The translations under genes and the position numbers were made by a program. The notes beneath the pieces were generated by a model. The model was not told the DNA's origin. It made no database searches and saw only the letters and a list, made by a program, of their open reading frames with translations. Positions 28,749-36,520 of a DNA stretch of 64,000 nucleotides are shown in pieces (position 1 is the stretch's first letter; each line of letters begins with the position of its first letter). Source of the DNA: Candidatus Dependentiae bacterium (lineage in GTDB: Bacteria > Babelota > Babeliae > Babelales > Vermiphilaceae); the NCBI GenBank assembly GCA_026389015.1, contig JAPLIR010000024.1, positions 1 to 64,000 on the forward strand. The letters are read 5' to 3'.

Positions 28749-30581
28749 ATGAAAATGAATAAAAATAAAAACACCCCGATGTTTCAGGGTGGTCCAAGAA
28801 ACATTCTTATCCTAGCACTTCTTCTTTTGGGAGGCATGCTTCTTTTACACGAATTTACCGATTATGCACGTCAGATAAAAACTATTTCTTATGATACTTT
28901 TATTAAAGAAGTTGAACAGGATAAAGTTAAGGCAGTTCGCTTGACTGGGCTTGATGCAACCGGTGTCTTTAAGGACAACTCTCATTTTGAAGTAGTGGTT
29001 GGCAACAATCCAAAAAACTGGGATGTATTAAAAGAACATAATGTTGAAGTCTGGGTAACCAGTCCTGCTGGTCAGATGAGCATGTGGTATATTTTGCCTC
29101 TGCTTCTTTTATTAATGACCCTATGGGCTATTTGGTATTATATTCGTCAATCACGTGGTGGTTCTAATGGCGGTGGTGGCGGTGGCAACATCTTTAATAT
29201 GGGTAAAAGCAAAGCTAAAATGTTTATGCCTTCGACTATTAAAGAAACCTTTAATTCGGTAGCCGGCAACCAAGAAGCAAAAGAAGAATTGCATGATGTG
29301 GTTGATTTCTTACGCAACCCAGAAAAATATAAACGACTTGGTGCTAAAATTACTCGCGGTGTCCTTTTGGTTGGTGAACCAGGTAACGGTAAAACCTTAC
29401 TGGCAAAAGCTGTTGCGGGTGAGGCGAACTGCCCATTCTTTAGCATCAGCGGTTCTGATTTCATTGAAGTATTTGTGGGTGTTGGTGCTGCTCGTGTTCG
29501 CGATTTATTTGCTCAAGCGCGTAAGCATTCACCAAGCATTGTGTTTATTGATGAAATTGATGCAGTCGGTCGTCACCGTGGCACTGGTATGGGTGGCGGA
29601 CATGATGAACGCGAGCAAACCCTTAACCAGTTATTGACAGAAATGGATGGTTTTCAAACGGTTGGTGGTGCGGTTATTGTTATGGCAGCAACCAATAGAG
29701 CTGATGTATTAGACAAAGCATTGCTTCGTCCAGGTCGTTTTGATAGACGGGTAGAAGTTCCGTATCCTGATTTGATGAGTCGTGAACAAATTTTAAGATT
29801 ACACGCACAAGCAGTTAAGATTGATCCTTCAGTGGATTTGTCCAAGATTGCTCGTGGTACTCCAGGATTTACTGGTGCCGATTTAGCTAACCTTATTAAT
29901 GAAGCGGCTATTAATGCATCGAAATTTAATCAAGACCTTATTACTATTAAAGATTTTGAAGAAGCGCGTGACAAGATGTTGCTTGGCAAGGAACGCAAAA
30001 GTGTGGTGTTGTCTGAAGACGATCGTCGCGAGACGGCATTCCACGAAGCTGGCCACGCATTGGTGCGTTTGTTATCGCCTAATTCTACTGATCCGTTACA
30101 TAAGGTAACAATTATACCTCGCGGTGGCGCTCTTGGCGTAACTCATTATTTACCAGAAAGAGAAAAATATATTACGACTAAAGAAGAACTCTTGGCATCT
30201 ATCGATGCAGCATTAGGTGGTTCGGCGGCAGAAGAGCTTGTCTTTGGCAAACGAACGACCGGTGCTTATTCAGATTTCAAAGCGGCGACTGATATTGCCC
30301 GTAAGATGGTATGCTTCTATGGCATGTCTGATTTGGGTCCGGTTGTATATGGTCAACAAAATAGTGATTATCCGTATTCGCAAGCGACTGCGGAGAAAAT
30401 AGATGTGGAAGTTCAAAAAATATTGAGCGCTTCCCATGCAAAAGCCCTTGAAATGTTGAGATTGAATCGTGATAAATTAGACTTGTTGGCCACCACATTG
30501 GTTGAAAAAGAAACGCTTTTTGCGGGTGAAATTTATGAATTGCTCGGTATCGCACCGCGCACTGAGCATACATTCTCCTAA
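28749..30581 (+). CDS. ftsH: ATP-dependent zinc metalloprotease FtsH
   Basis: FtsH extracts and degrades membrane and short-lived cytoplasmic proteins. Two membrane helices (about 18-34 and 112-132) flank a small periplasmic domain. Walker A GEPGNGKT is at 209-216, Walker B VFIDEID at about 265-271, the second-region-of-homology Arg in LLRPGRFDR, and the zinc motif HEAGH at 432-436. At 610 residues it is a normal length. It follows the tol cluster, with its own promoter. Confidence 0.96.
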   Translation: MKMNKNKNTPMFQGGPRNILILALLLLGGMLLLHEFTDYARQIKTISYDTFIKEVEQDKVKAVRLTGLDATGVFKDNSHFEVVVGNNPKNWDVLKEHNVEVWVTSPAGQMSMWYILPLLLLLMTLWAIWYYIRQSRGGSNGGGGGGNIFNMGKSKAKMFMPSTIKETFNSVAGNQEAKEELHDVVDFLRNPEKYKRLGAKITRGVLLVGEPGNGKTLLAKAVAGEANCPFFSISGSDFIEVFVGVGAARVRDLFAQARKHSPSIVFIDEIDAVGRHRGTGMGGGHDEREQTLNQLLTEMDGFQTVGGAVIVMAATNRADVLDKALLRPGRFDRRVEVPYPDLMSREQILRLHAQAVKIDPSVDLSKIARGTPGFTGADLANLINEAAINASKFNQDLITIKDFEEARDKMLLGKERKSVVLSEDDRRETAFHEAGHALVRLLSPNSTDPLHKVTIIPRGGALGVTHYLPEREKYITTKEELLASIDAALGGSAAEELVFGKRTTGAYSDFKAATDIARKMVCFYGMSDLGPVVYGQQNSDYPYSQATAEKIDVEVQKILSASHAKALEMLRLNRDKLDLLATTLVEKETLFAGEIYELLGIAPRTEHTFS

Positions 30582-30598
30582 TAAAAGGACGTTTTTAT

Positions 30599-31393
30599 AT
30601 GATTCATCAAGAACGTGATTTAGCATTAGAAGTAGCCCCGATCCTTAAAAAGGCCGGGGCTCTTGTCCTTTCATACTTCCACAAAAATCTGACTCGAACC
30701 GAGAAATTCGACCACGGTGCGAGCTCCGGGTTTGTCACTGAGGCAGATCTGGCCAGCGAGCAGTATCTTATTGAGCAGTTACGGGGTGTGATTCCTGAGG
30801 CGCATGTTTTTGCGGAAGAGTCGGGAAATGTTGGCGAAAAATCAGACTATTGTTGGGTTATCGATCCTTTGGACGGTACCACCAATTTTGCCCATGGCCT
30901 CCCCTATTTTTGCATATCAGTTGGGTTAACCTGTAAGGATAAGCCGGTCTTTGGTATGATTTATCAACCACTGACAGACGAACTTTTTTATGCAACGGTG
31001 GGAAAAGGGGCCTTTGTTAATGGCGTACGGTTGGCAACGTCTCAGGAAGCTTTGAATAAAAGTGTGATTGCCATTGGTTTGCCCTATGCAAAAAACACCG
31101 CTTACGCCCATTTGCTTGAAAAAGCTCCTTTTATTGCCCGCCAAGTTTATGCGATACGACATTTTGGGGCTGTGGCCTTAGACATAGCGTATGTGGCATC
31201 CGGGCGCCTAGAAGGGGTCGTTTTTGAGGATTTGGGATGGTGGGATGTCGCTGCAGGCATCGTTCTAGTGCATGAAGCGGGTGGATTCTCGAGTGATTTT
31301 GAGGGGATAGAGGTCGGGCCTGCCTATAGGTCGTTTTTGGCCGCTGGGAACCCAGAAGTATACAAAAAGTTGTTTTTATTACTAAAACCTTAG
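30599..31393 (+). CDS. suhB: Inositol-monophosphatase-family phosphatase (SuhB-like)
   Basis: The metal-site motifs of the family are present: FAEESG, WVIDPLDGTTNFAHGLP and GWWDVAAGIVLVHEAGG. The 264-residue length is typical. Members hydrolyse inositol-1-phosphate or related sugar phosphates, and SuhB of Escherichia coli also acts in rRNA transcription. The exact substrate cannot be read here. AAAAGGA lies before the ATG, and the gene starts 17 bases after ftsH. Confidence 0.88.
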   Translation: MIHQERDLALEVAPILKKAGALVLSYFHKNLTRTEKFDHGASSGFVTEADLASEQYLIEQLRGVIPEAHVFAEESGNVGEKSDYCWVIDPLDGTTNFAHGLPYFCISVGLTCKDKPVFGMIYQPLTDELFYATVGKGAFVNGVRLATSQEALNKSVIAIGLPYAKNTAYAHLLEKAPFIARQVYAIRHFGAVALDIAYVASGRLEGVVFEDLGWWDVAAGIVLVHEAGGFSSDFEGIEVGPAYRSFLAAGNPEVYKKLFLLLKP

Positions 31394-31400
31394 GTTTAAT

Positions 31401-31428
31401 TTGAAAAAATCAGCTTTTCTAGTATACT
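31401..31428 (+). promoter_or_regulatory. rpmB promoter
   Basis: TTGAAA and TATACT are 16 bases apart, about 48 bases before the rpmB start. Confidence 0.65.
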
Positions 31429-31475
31429 TTTAGTAAACAAATTGTTGCTATTGGTGATTGAAAGGTTTTAGATAC

Positions 31476-31679
31476 ATGGCACGCATCTGCACAGTATGTG
31501 GCAAACGTCCACAGGTAGCTAATTCAGTAAGTAACGCAAATAACAGGGTTAAACATTGGGTTTATCCTAACGTACATTCCATGCGCTATACCACGGTGGG
31601 TTGCCCATCAGGTACCGTAGCACGCGGAAACGTATGTACTAAATGCGTAAAAGCTGGAAAAGTTCAAAAAGTTGTATAG
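31476..31679 (+). CDS. rpmB: 50S ribosomal protein L28
   Basis: The 67-residue protein starts MARICTVCGKRPQVANSVSN, the L28 signature, and has two CxxC pairs (CTVC and CTKC) that may bind zinc. An upstream TTG would add six atypical residues, so the ATG at 31476 is chosen. It forms a ribosomal pair with rpsT. Confidence 0.93.
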   Translation: MARICTVCGKRPQVANSVSNANNRVKHWVYPNVHSMRYTTVGCPSGTVARGNVCTKCVKAGKVQKVV

Positions 31680-31706
31680 TTGATAGATTAATACAAGAGG
31701 TTTACT

Positions 31707-31988
31707 ATGCCTAATATTAAGTCGGCAAAAAAACGCGCTTTACAAGGTGAAGCACGTAGAAAGAAAAATTTGGCTCGTAAGTCTGCAGTGAAAACTGCGA
31801 TTAAAAAAGTATTGACTGCTTTGAGCGCAAATGAAGAAATGTCAGTAACCAAAGAATTATTGCGTGCGGCAGAAGCTACTATAGCTCGCGCTAAATGCAA
31901 GGGTATACTGCACTGCAATACTGCAGCTCGTAACGTCAGCCGTTTGGCAAAGAACGTTGCAGCTAAAGAAAAAGCACAACAGGCCTAA
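31707..31988 (+). CDS. rpsT: 30S ribosomal protein S20
   Basis: MPNIKSAKKRALQGEARRKK is the typical S20 start, and the rest is helical and Lys/Ala-rich with NTAARNVSRLAKNV near the end. S20 binds 16S rRNA early in assembly. AGAGG lies before the ATG. A strong terminator follows. Confidence 0.94.
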   Translation: MPNIKSAKKRALQGEARRKKNLARKSAVKTAIKKVLTALSANEEMSVTKELLRAAEATIARAKCKGILHCNTAARNVSRLAKNVAAKEKAQQA

Positions 31989-32042
31989 TCGGCTATTCTT
32001 ATATGTATCCTGAAAAGGTGCATATCGGGTTAATTCAAAAAT

Positions 32043-32080
32043 AAAAAAGCGATCGGAATAAAATCCGGTCGCTTTTTTTG
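32043..32080. terminator. Bidirectional terminator between rpsT and an ankyrin gene
   Basis: Arms AGCGATCGGA (32048-32057) and TCCGGTCGCT (32064-32073) are flanked by six A and seven T. It can serve both convergent genes. Confidence 0.85.
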
Positions 32081-32102
32081 GTTTAAACGTTCTTTTTTAA
32101 TG

Positions 32103-32663
32103 TTAATTGTTGTGACGTAGTAACTTTACGCAGTCTGGGTGGTCCCACAGAGTTGCTATTCTGTGCGCCGTTTCGCCATTACTGTTTTGTGCGTTGCGAT
32201 CTGCACCATGGTCCAGGAGTAATTGTATAGAGAGTGGATTGCCAGATCGTGCAGCCCAGATCAGTGCTGTATCTCTACCATTTTTTTGAATAGTAGTGTC
32301 CGATTTTTTTTCAAGAAGGAATGCGATACTTTTGTTTTTGTTAGCATGAATAGCAAACATAAGTGACGTTTTTCCATATCTGTTGTACGCATTAATGTCG
32401 GCTTGTTTTTCTAGGAGTATCCCAAGACATTCTGTGTCGCCACTAAATGCTGCATGCATGAGTGGCGTGCTATGGTAATCGTCGCGAGTATTAACATCGG
32501 CCTTGCGATTAATGAGATTGGAGGCTGCGGTGGTATCGCGCACGTTAACTGCTCGTATGAGTTCTTTATTAAGGGTTATTTGTTGGTGGTTGAGCATTGC
32601 AAAAAATGCGCTGGGCATAAAGCAGTGTGCCATGAAAATTGCTTTGGGGATGCTCTTGATCAT
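32103..32663 (-). CDS. Small exported ankyrin-repeat protein
   Basis: The 186-residue protein has an N-terminal signal peptide (ends near FFA) and four to five ankyrin repeats, for example YHSTPLMHAAFSGDTECLGI and GRDTALIWAARSGNPLSIQL. Ankyrin repeats bind proteins, and in host-associated bacteria exported ones often act on host targets; that role is inference here. It is the last of three minus-strand genes for small exported proteins, spaced 30-45 bases apart. Confidence 0.85.
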   Translation of the reverse strand: MIKSIPKAIFMAHCFMPSAFFAMLNHQQITLNKELIRAVNVRDTTAASNLINRKADVNTRDDYHSTPLMHAAFSGDTECLGILLEKQADINAYNRYGKTSLMFAIHANKNKSIAFLLEKKSDTTIQKNGRDTALIWAARSGNPLSIQLLLDHGADRNAQNSNGETAHRIATLWDHPDCVKLLRHNN

Positions 32664-32693
32664 ATGTTGTTACTGCCCTTGGTTGGTCTGTCT

Positions 32694-33209
32694 TTAGTAG
32701 TGGTGAATTAAGTCTGCATCATAATCAGCCATATGGAATAATGGATTTTCTATTGGGCCTAATCCTGAATCTCTGCTCATGACATCAAGCAGAATCTGAT
32801 GTTTTTTTGCTTGAACTTTGTTTGATTGCCCGTAAAGATAGCAATAGGTCATCCAGCTTGCAAGCCAGGCGGTTATTTTTGTGGTGAGTTCGTGACGGTT
32901 ACCCGCTAGGTCTTTTGAATTAACAAGAGTGTTTCTGATCATAGGTTCAACGATAAAAGATAGTGCTATGCCTTTATTGCTCGTTATATCAGTTAAACCT
33001 TGGCCTAGTGTAGCGGTTAAGGTTCCTATAACCGCACCATGGAGCACGCCGAGGACAAAGCCCTTAAGGTTATTAGTGGGCTTTATTTCTTGAGTACTTT
33101 GCGTTGTTGGTTCAGTATTAATGATATCGGATGCTTGTATGGCACATGGAGCTGGTACTAATAAAGCGATGCTGAATGTGATAATGAGCAATTTTTTGTG
33201 ATTATCCAT
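32694..33209 (-). CDS. Small exported protein, paralogue of the next upstream gene
   Basis: The 171-residue protein has a signal peptide (about 1-26) and a Gly-rich hydrophobic segment (VLGVLHGAVIGTLTATLGQGL). It shares with the neighbour at 33254-33715 a pattern of GAxIGT, IxSFxxEPxxR, then a helix with AxWxSWxxY. No known family is recognised. The glycine-spaced helix may pack in a membrane. Confidence 0.6.
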   Translation of the reverse strand: MDNHKKLLIITFSIALLVPAPCAIQASDIINTEPTTQSTQEIKPTNNLKGFVLGVLHGAVIGTLTATLGQGLTDITSNKGIALSFIVEPMIRNTLVNSKDLAGNRHELTTKITAWLASWMTYCYLYGQSNKVQAKKHQILLDVMSRDSGLGPIENPLFHMADYDADLIHHY

Positions 33210-33253
33210 AAAAAGTAATAGGCCTTATGGTTGTTGTGATAATTATTGATAAA

Positions 33254-33715
33254 TTATACAAAGATATAGGGGGTGCCGTTAGGTGTTACAAATTGATATG
33301 TCTTTGTTACTTTAAGAGTTGCCCGAGATTGGTTTCTAAATATTGCGCATTTTTCTGGATAAAGGGCTGCATAGGTGAGCAAATAGCTAATCCAACTTGC
33401 ACAGCGAGCATAGTATTGAACTTGCTTGGTATCTAAGTCGTTATCTTCAGCGATGTCTTGAGCAAGTTGACTTCTCATGCTTGGTTCAAGAAAATAAGAG
33501 ATAATATTACCTGCAAAAGGTATCTCTAGCAGAAAGGTGGCAGCTGATAGCGTTCCCGATATTGTTCCTATGGCAGCACCATAGAGCATGTTTTTATAGC
33601 GGACTGCAGATTTTTTTTGTTGCAAGGGTGCTGAGCTTGTATTTTCATTGTCAGTGTGAATAGCCATTGAGCACGAAATCATGAGGGATAGGAGTATTAA
33701 TGATCTAAAATTCAT
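33254..33715 (-). CDS. Small exported protein, paralogue of the downstream gene
   Basis: The 153-residue protein has a signal peptide (about 1-18) and the segment YGAAIGTISGTLSAATF, then IISYFLEPSMRSQL and ARCASWISYLLTYAALY. These blocks line up with the adjacent paralogue in the same order. Function is unknown. Confidence 0.6.
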   Translation of the reverse strand: MNFRSLILLSLMISCSMAIHTDNENTSSAPLQQKKSAVRYKNMLYGAAIGTISGTLSAATFLLEIPFAGNIISYFLEPSMRSQLAQDIAEDNDLDTKQVQYYARCASWISYLLTYAALYPEKCAIFRNQSRATLKVTKTYQFVTPNGTPYIFV

Positions 33716-33818
33716 AAAAAATCTCTGATATATGGGGGTGATATTATACTATATATAAAGAGTATATCAGACGATGAGATTAAAAAAAGGGCTTATGTAT
33801 AAGGGTTTTCTGATAAAA

Positions 33819-35576
33819 TTAGCTTATAAGAGGCTCGGGTTCTTCGGCCTCTATTTTTCTAAAATCCATGAGTTTTTTATAATCAACCACAAAGTTTTTG
33901 GCAATTTCGGTGGCAGCGCGAGACGATCCAACGTTCTCTGCCATTACTACAATAGTAAGTGGGGGGTTGTTTTTATACTTTAAGTAAGCGACAAACCAGC
34001 CATGTTCCAAGTATTGGATGCCCAACTCCCGCTTGCTATAGGTGCTGATCTGTGCCGTACTGGTTTTTGCATAAATTTCAATATCTTTTACCCGACTGAT
34101 TCGTATGCCGGTACCCTTGGTGACTACCGATTGCATAGATTGACGTAGAAAATCTAGGGTTGATTTTTTTATGGTGAGTGGTCGTTGTTGAATCGGCTCT
34201 TCCTGCAGAATGCGTGGTTTGACCAAATATTGGGTGAAAATACTGGAAATCATGCAGGCAACTTGAATAGGGGTCACTAATAAGAAACTTTGGCCAATTG
34301 CTGCCGAGAGTGTTTCGCCCGGCCACCAGCGTTCACCTTTGACGCGTTTTTTCCATGCCGAGGTTGGAATCAAACCATCGGTTTCAGGAAAACAAATATT
34401 AGTTTTCTCTCCCAAGCCAAAAATATGGGCGTATTCGGCTAGGGTATCGATGTCGATATGTCGTGCAATATCAAAGAAAAGAATGTTACATGATTGTGCG
34501 AGTGCTTGTTGTGGCGTAAGAGTACCGTGTCCATCACGACGCGAACAATAATAGCGTCGTTCGCAAAAGGTACTGTAGCCATGACAGGTGATGCTGGAGT
34601 CGGGTTTAAGATAGCCATTTTCAATTGCTGCGCAGGAAGTGACGAGTTTAAAGATCGATCCTGGCGGGTAGGATGAAGTGAATGCGCGATTTAAAAAAGG
34701 GTGTTTGTCTTGTAAGATGCTCCATTGCTCAGCATTGATGGGATTTAAAAATATGTTAGGATCAAAATTGGGACGCGAGACTAGTGCTACAATGGCACCA
34801 TCGTTGGGATCCATGACAATAAAAGTACCTGCTTGTTGTTCGGGGAAGATTTGTTCGCAAATGTTTTGCATGTCGATATCAATGGTTGTTTCAATGTTTC
34901 GGCCACTCAGGGCTTCTTTAAGTTCAACTTCTGCTAGATTTCTACCAACAGAATTTATTTTTTTAATGGTTGTGCCATGTTCGCCCTTGAGCGTTTCTTC
35001 AAACATTTTTTCAAGGCCCATTTTTCCTTGTGGTTCAAGATTCATGGAACCAAGATAGCCTAGGATATGACAAGCAAAGGTTTTATGGGGGTAGAAACGT
35101 TTAAAGTGGGTTGCAATAGTAATGTTTTGATCGGCGGAAAATTGTTCTTGAAGTTGGCTTAATTGTTCAAAGGTTAAATCGGACGTGAGTAAGAGCTTGT
35201 GTTGCTTTTTTTCTGCCATCATAATTGTTTGTAAAATATTGATATCAGTTGTGAGTGGCTTGTCGATGATAGTAGCTATTTTTTCAAGTACCGTGCGCTG
35301 TAAGTCACTGAGAGTGGTATTACCAGTGCCGCGCCAATAAACGTTGGTCAGCGGTCGATTGGTAGCGAGTAATACGCCAGAACAATCGAGGATGTTGCCG
35401 CGTGGTGATTGTATTTTTTCAATACGGGTACAATTCTTTTCACTTTGTTCGAGTAATGCATCGCTCTGCTTAATTTGTAAATAATAAAGACGGATGCCAA
35501 TGAGCATAAAACCAAGCATAATGCAAAAAGGCAAAAGGATAATTTTAGCATTGAGCGTATGAGATTGTTGTTGCAT
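33819..35576 (-). CDS. mrdA: Penicillin-binding protein 2 (cell-elongation transpeptidase)
   Basis: PBP2 cross-links peptidoglycan during elongation. The 585-residue protein has one N-terminal membrane helix (about 10-32), a dimerisation region with SPRGNILD, and a transpeptidase domain with SIFK (nucleophile Ser307, Lys310) and SCN (362-364). The third motif, normally KTG, reads KTS (504-506). The C-terminus ends in an acidic tail. It starts six bases after the Xer gene ends, so both are probably co-transcribed. Its presence shows that the cell keeps a peptidoglycan wall. Confidence 0.92.
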   Translation of the reverse strand: MQQQSHTLNAKIILLPFCIMLGFMLIGIRLYYLQIKQSDALLEQSEKNCTRIEKIQSPRGNILDCSGVLLATNRPLTNVYWRGTGNTTLSDLQRTVLEKIATIIDKPLTTDINILQTIMMAEKKQHKLLLTSDLTFEQLSQLQEQFSADQNITIATHFKRFYPHKTFACHILGYLGSMNLEPQGKMGLEKMFEETLKGEHGTTIKKINSVGRNLAEVELKEALSGRNIETTIDIDMQNICEQIFPEQQAGTFIVMDPNDGAIVALVSRPNFDPNIFLNPINAEQWSILQDKHPFLNRAFTSSYPPGSIFKLVTSCAAIENGYLKPDSSITCHGYSTFCERRYYCSRRDGHGTLTPQQALAQSCNILFFDIARHIDIDTLAEYAHIFGLGEKTNICFPETDGLIPTSAWKKRVKGERWWPGETLSAAIGQSFLLVTPIQVACMISSIFTQYLVKPRILQEEPIQQRPLTIKKSTLDFLRQSMQSVVTKGTGIRISRVKDIEIYAKTSTAQISTYSKRELGIQYLEHGWFVAYLKYKNNPPLTIVVMAENVGSSRAATEIAKNFVVDYKKLMDFRKIEAEEPEPLIS

Positions 35577-35582
35577 GGAGGA

Positions 35583-36506
35583 TTAATCTTCTTTGTTAGG
35601 GAGCATACCACGTAATGGATGTTTAGTTTCGCACATTTTAGAAAGTTCTTCCAGTGAAACATGGGTATATTTTTCGGTGCTCGCTAAGGTCTTGTGGCCT
35701 AGGAGTTCTTGTACAACCCGTAAATCGGTTCCTTGATTGAGAAGATGGGTTGCAAATGAATGGCGAATCTTGTGGGGTGTAATTTTACGCTCAATGTGTA
35801 GGAATGACCGGAACATCTCAAACATTCTTTGAATTGAACGGCTGGTCAGAGGTTGGCTGCGATAGTTGAGAAACACATACTCATCAAGATTGTGTGGTGT
35901 TGGCCGTTCATGTTTAAGATATTGGTTCAACTTATCCTGTGCTTTTTGTCCAAAGAGCACCAGGCGTTCTCTGTTGCCTTTACCGCGAATGCGAATGGTC
36001 TTGTTCGGGGTGTCGATATCTTTAAAGCGTATGCCAATGAGTTCTGAGCATCGAATGCCGGTTGCATAAATGAATTCAAAAATTGTTTTATCGCGAATCG
36101 GATATTTTGTAGGCAGCTCATTATCTTGAATAGTATCGAGTAGGTGGAATATTTCATCGACACTTAAGTAGAGCGGTAATTTTTTATCAAGGCGTGGCCG
36201 TTTTAGCTTTAATGATAGAGTAATGCCGCAGGTGTGCAGAAATTTTTCGAATGATTTAAAGCAGGAGAATTTCCGTGCGATGGTATTCTTATCAATTTTT
36301 TTATAAAACAGGCTGACTAAAAATCGTTCGATGACTTGACGTACTTCCAAATGTTGTTGATCTTCCGCGCTTAATTCATGCCAGAATGTGATAAATTGGT
36401 TCAAGTCGCTCTCGTAGGCACGGTAGGTGTTATCAGCTAAGTTCTTTTCAACATGGAGATAGATTAAAAATTGCTCTTTTCTGTCTATAAACTCTGCTAG
36501 CGTCAT
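35583..36506 (-). CDS. xerC: Tyrosine recombinase of the XerC/XerD type
   Basis: Xer enzymes resolve chromosome dimers at dif. The catalytic set is complete: Arg152 (ATGIRCSEL), Lys176 (GKGNRER), His245 and Arg248 (HKIRHSF), His271 (LLGHKTL) and Tyr280 (TEKYTH). The N-terminal SAM-like core-binding domain is present. Length 307 is near the usual 298. Only one Xer gene is visible here, so XerC versus XerD cannot be decided. It lies 14 bases after the large regulator gene. Confidence 0.9.
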   Translation of the reverse strand: MTLAEFIDRKEQFLIYLHVEKNLADNTYRAYESDLNQFITFWHELSAEDQQHLEVRQVIERFLVSLFYKKIDKNTIARKFSCFKSFEKFLHTCGITLSLKLKRPRLDKKLPLYLSVDEIFHLLDTIQDNELPTKYPIRDKTIFEFIYATGIRCSELIGIRFKDIDTPNKTIRIRGKGNRERLVLFGQKAQDKLNQYLKHERPTPHNLDEYVFLNYRSQPLTSRSIQRMFEMFRSFLHIERKITPHKIRHSFATHLLNQGTDLRVVQELLGHKTLASTEKYTHVSLEELSKMCETKHPLRGMLPNKED

Positions 36507-36520
36507 TATAAGTTCCTTAA

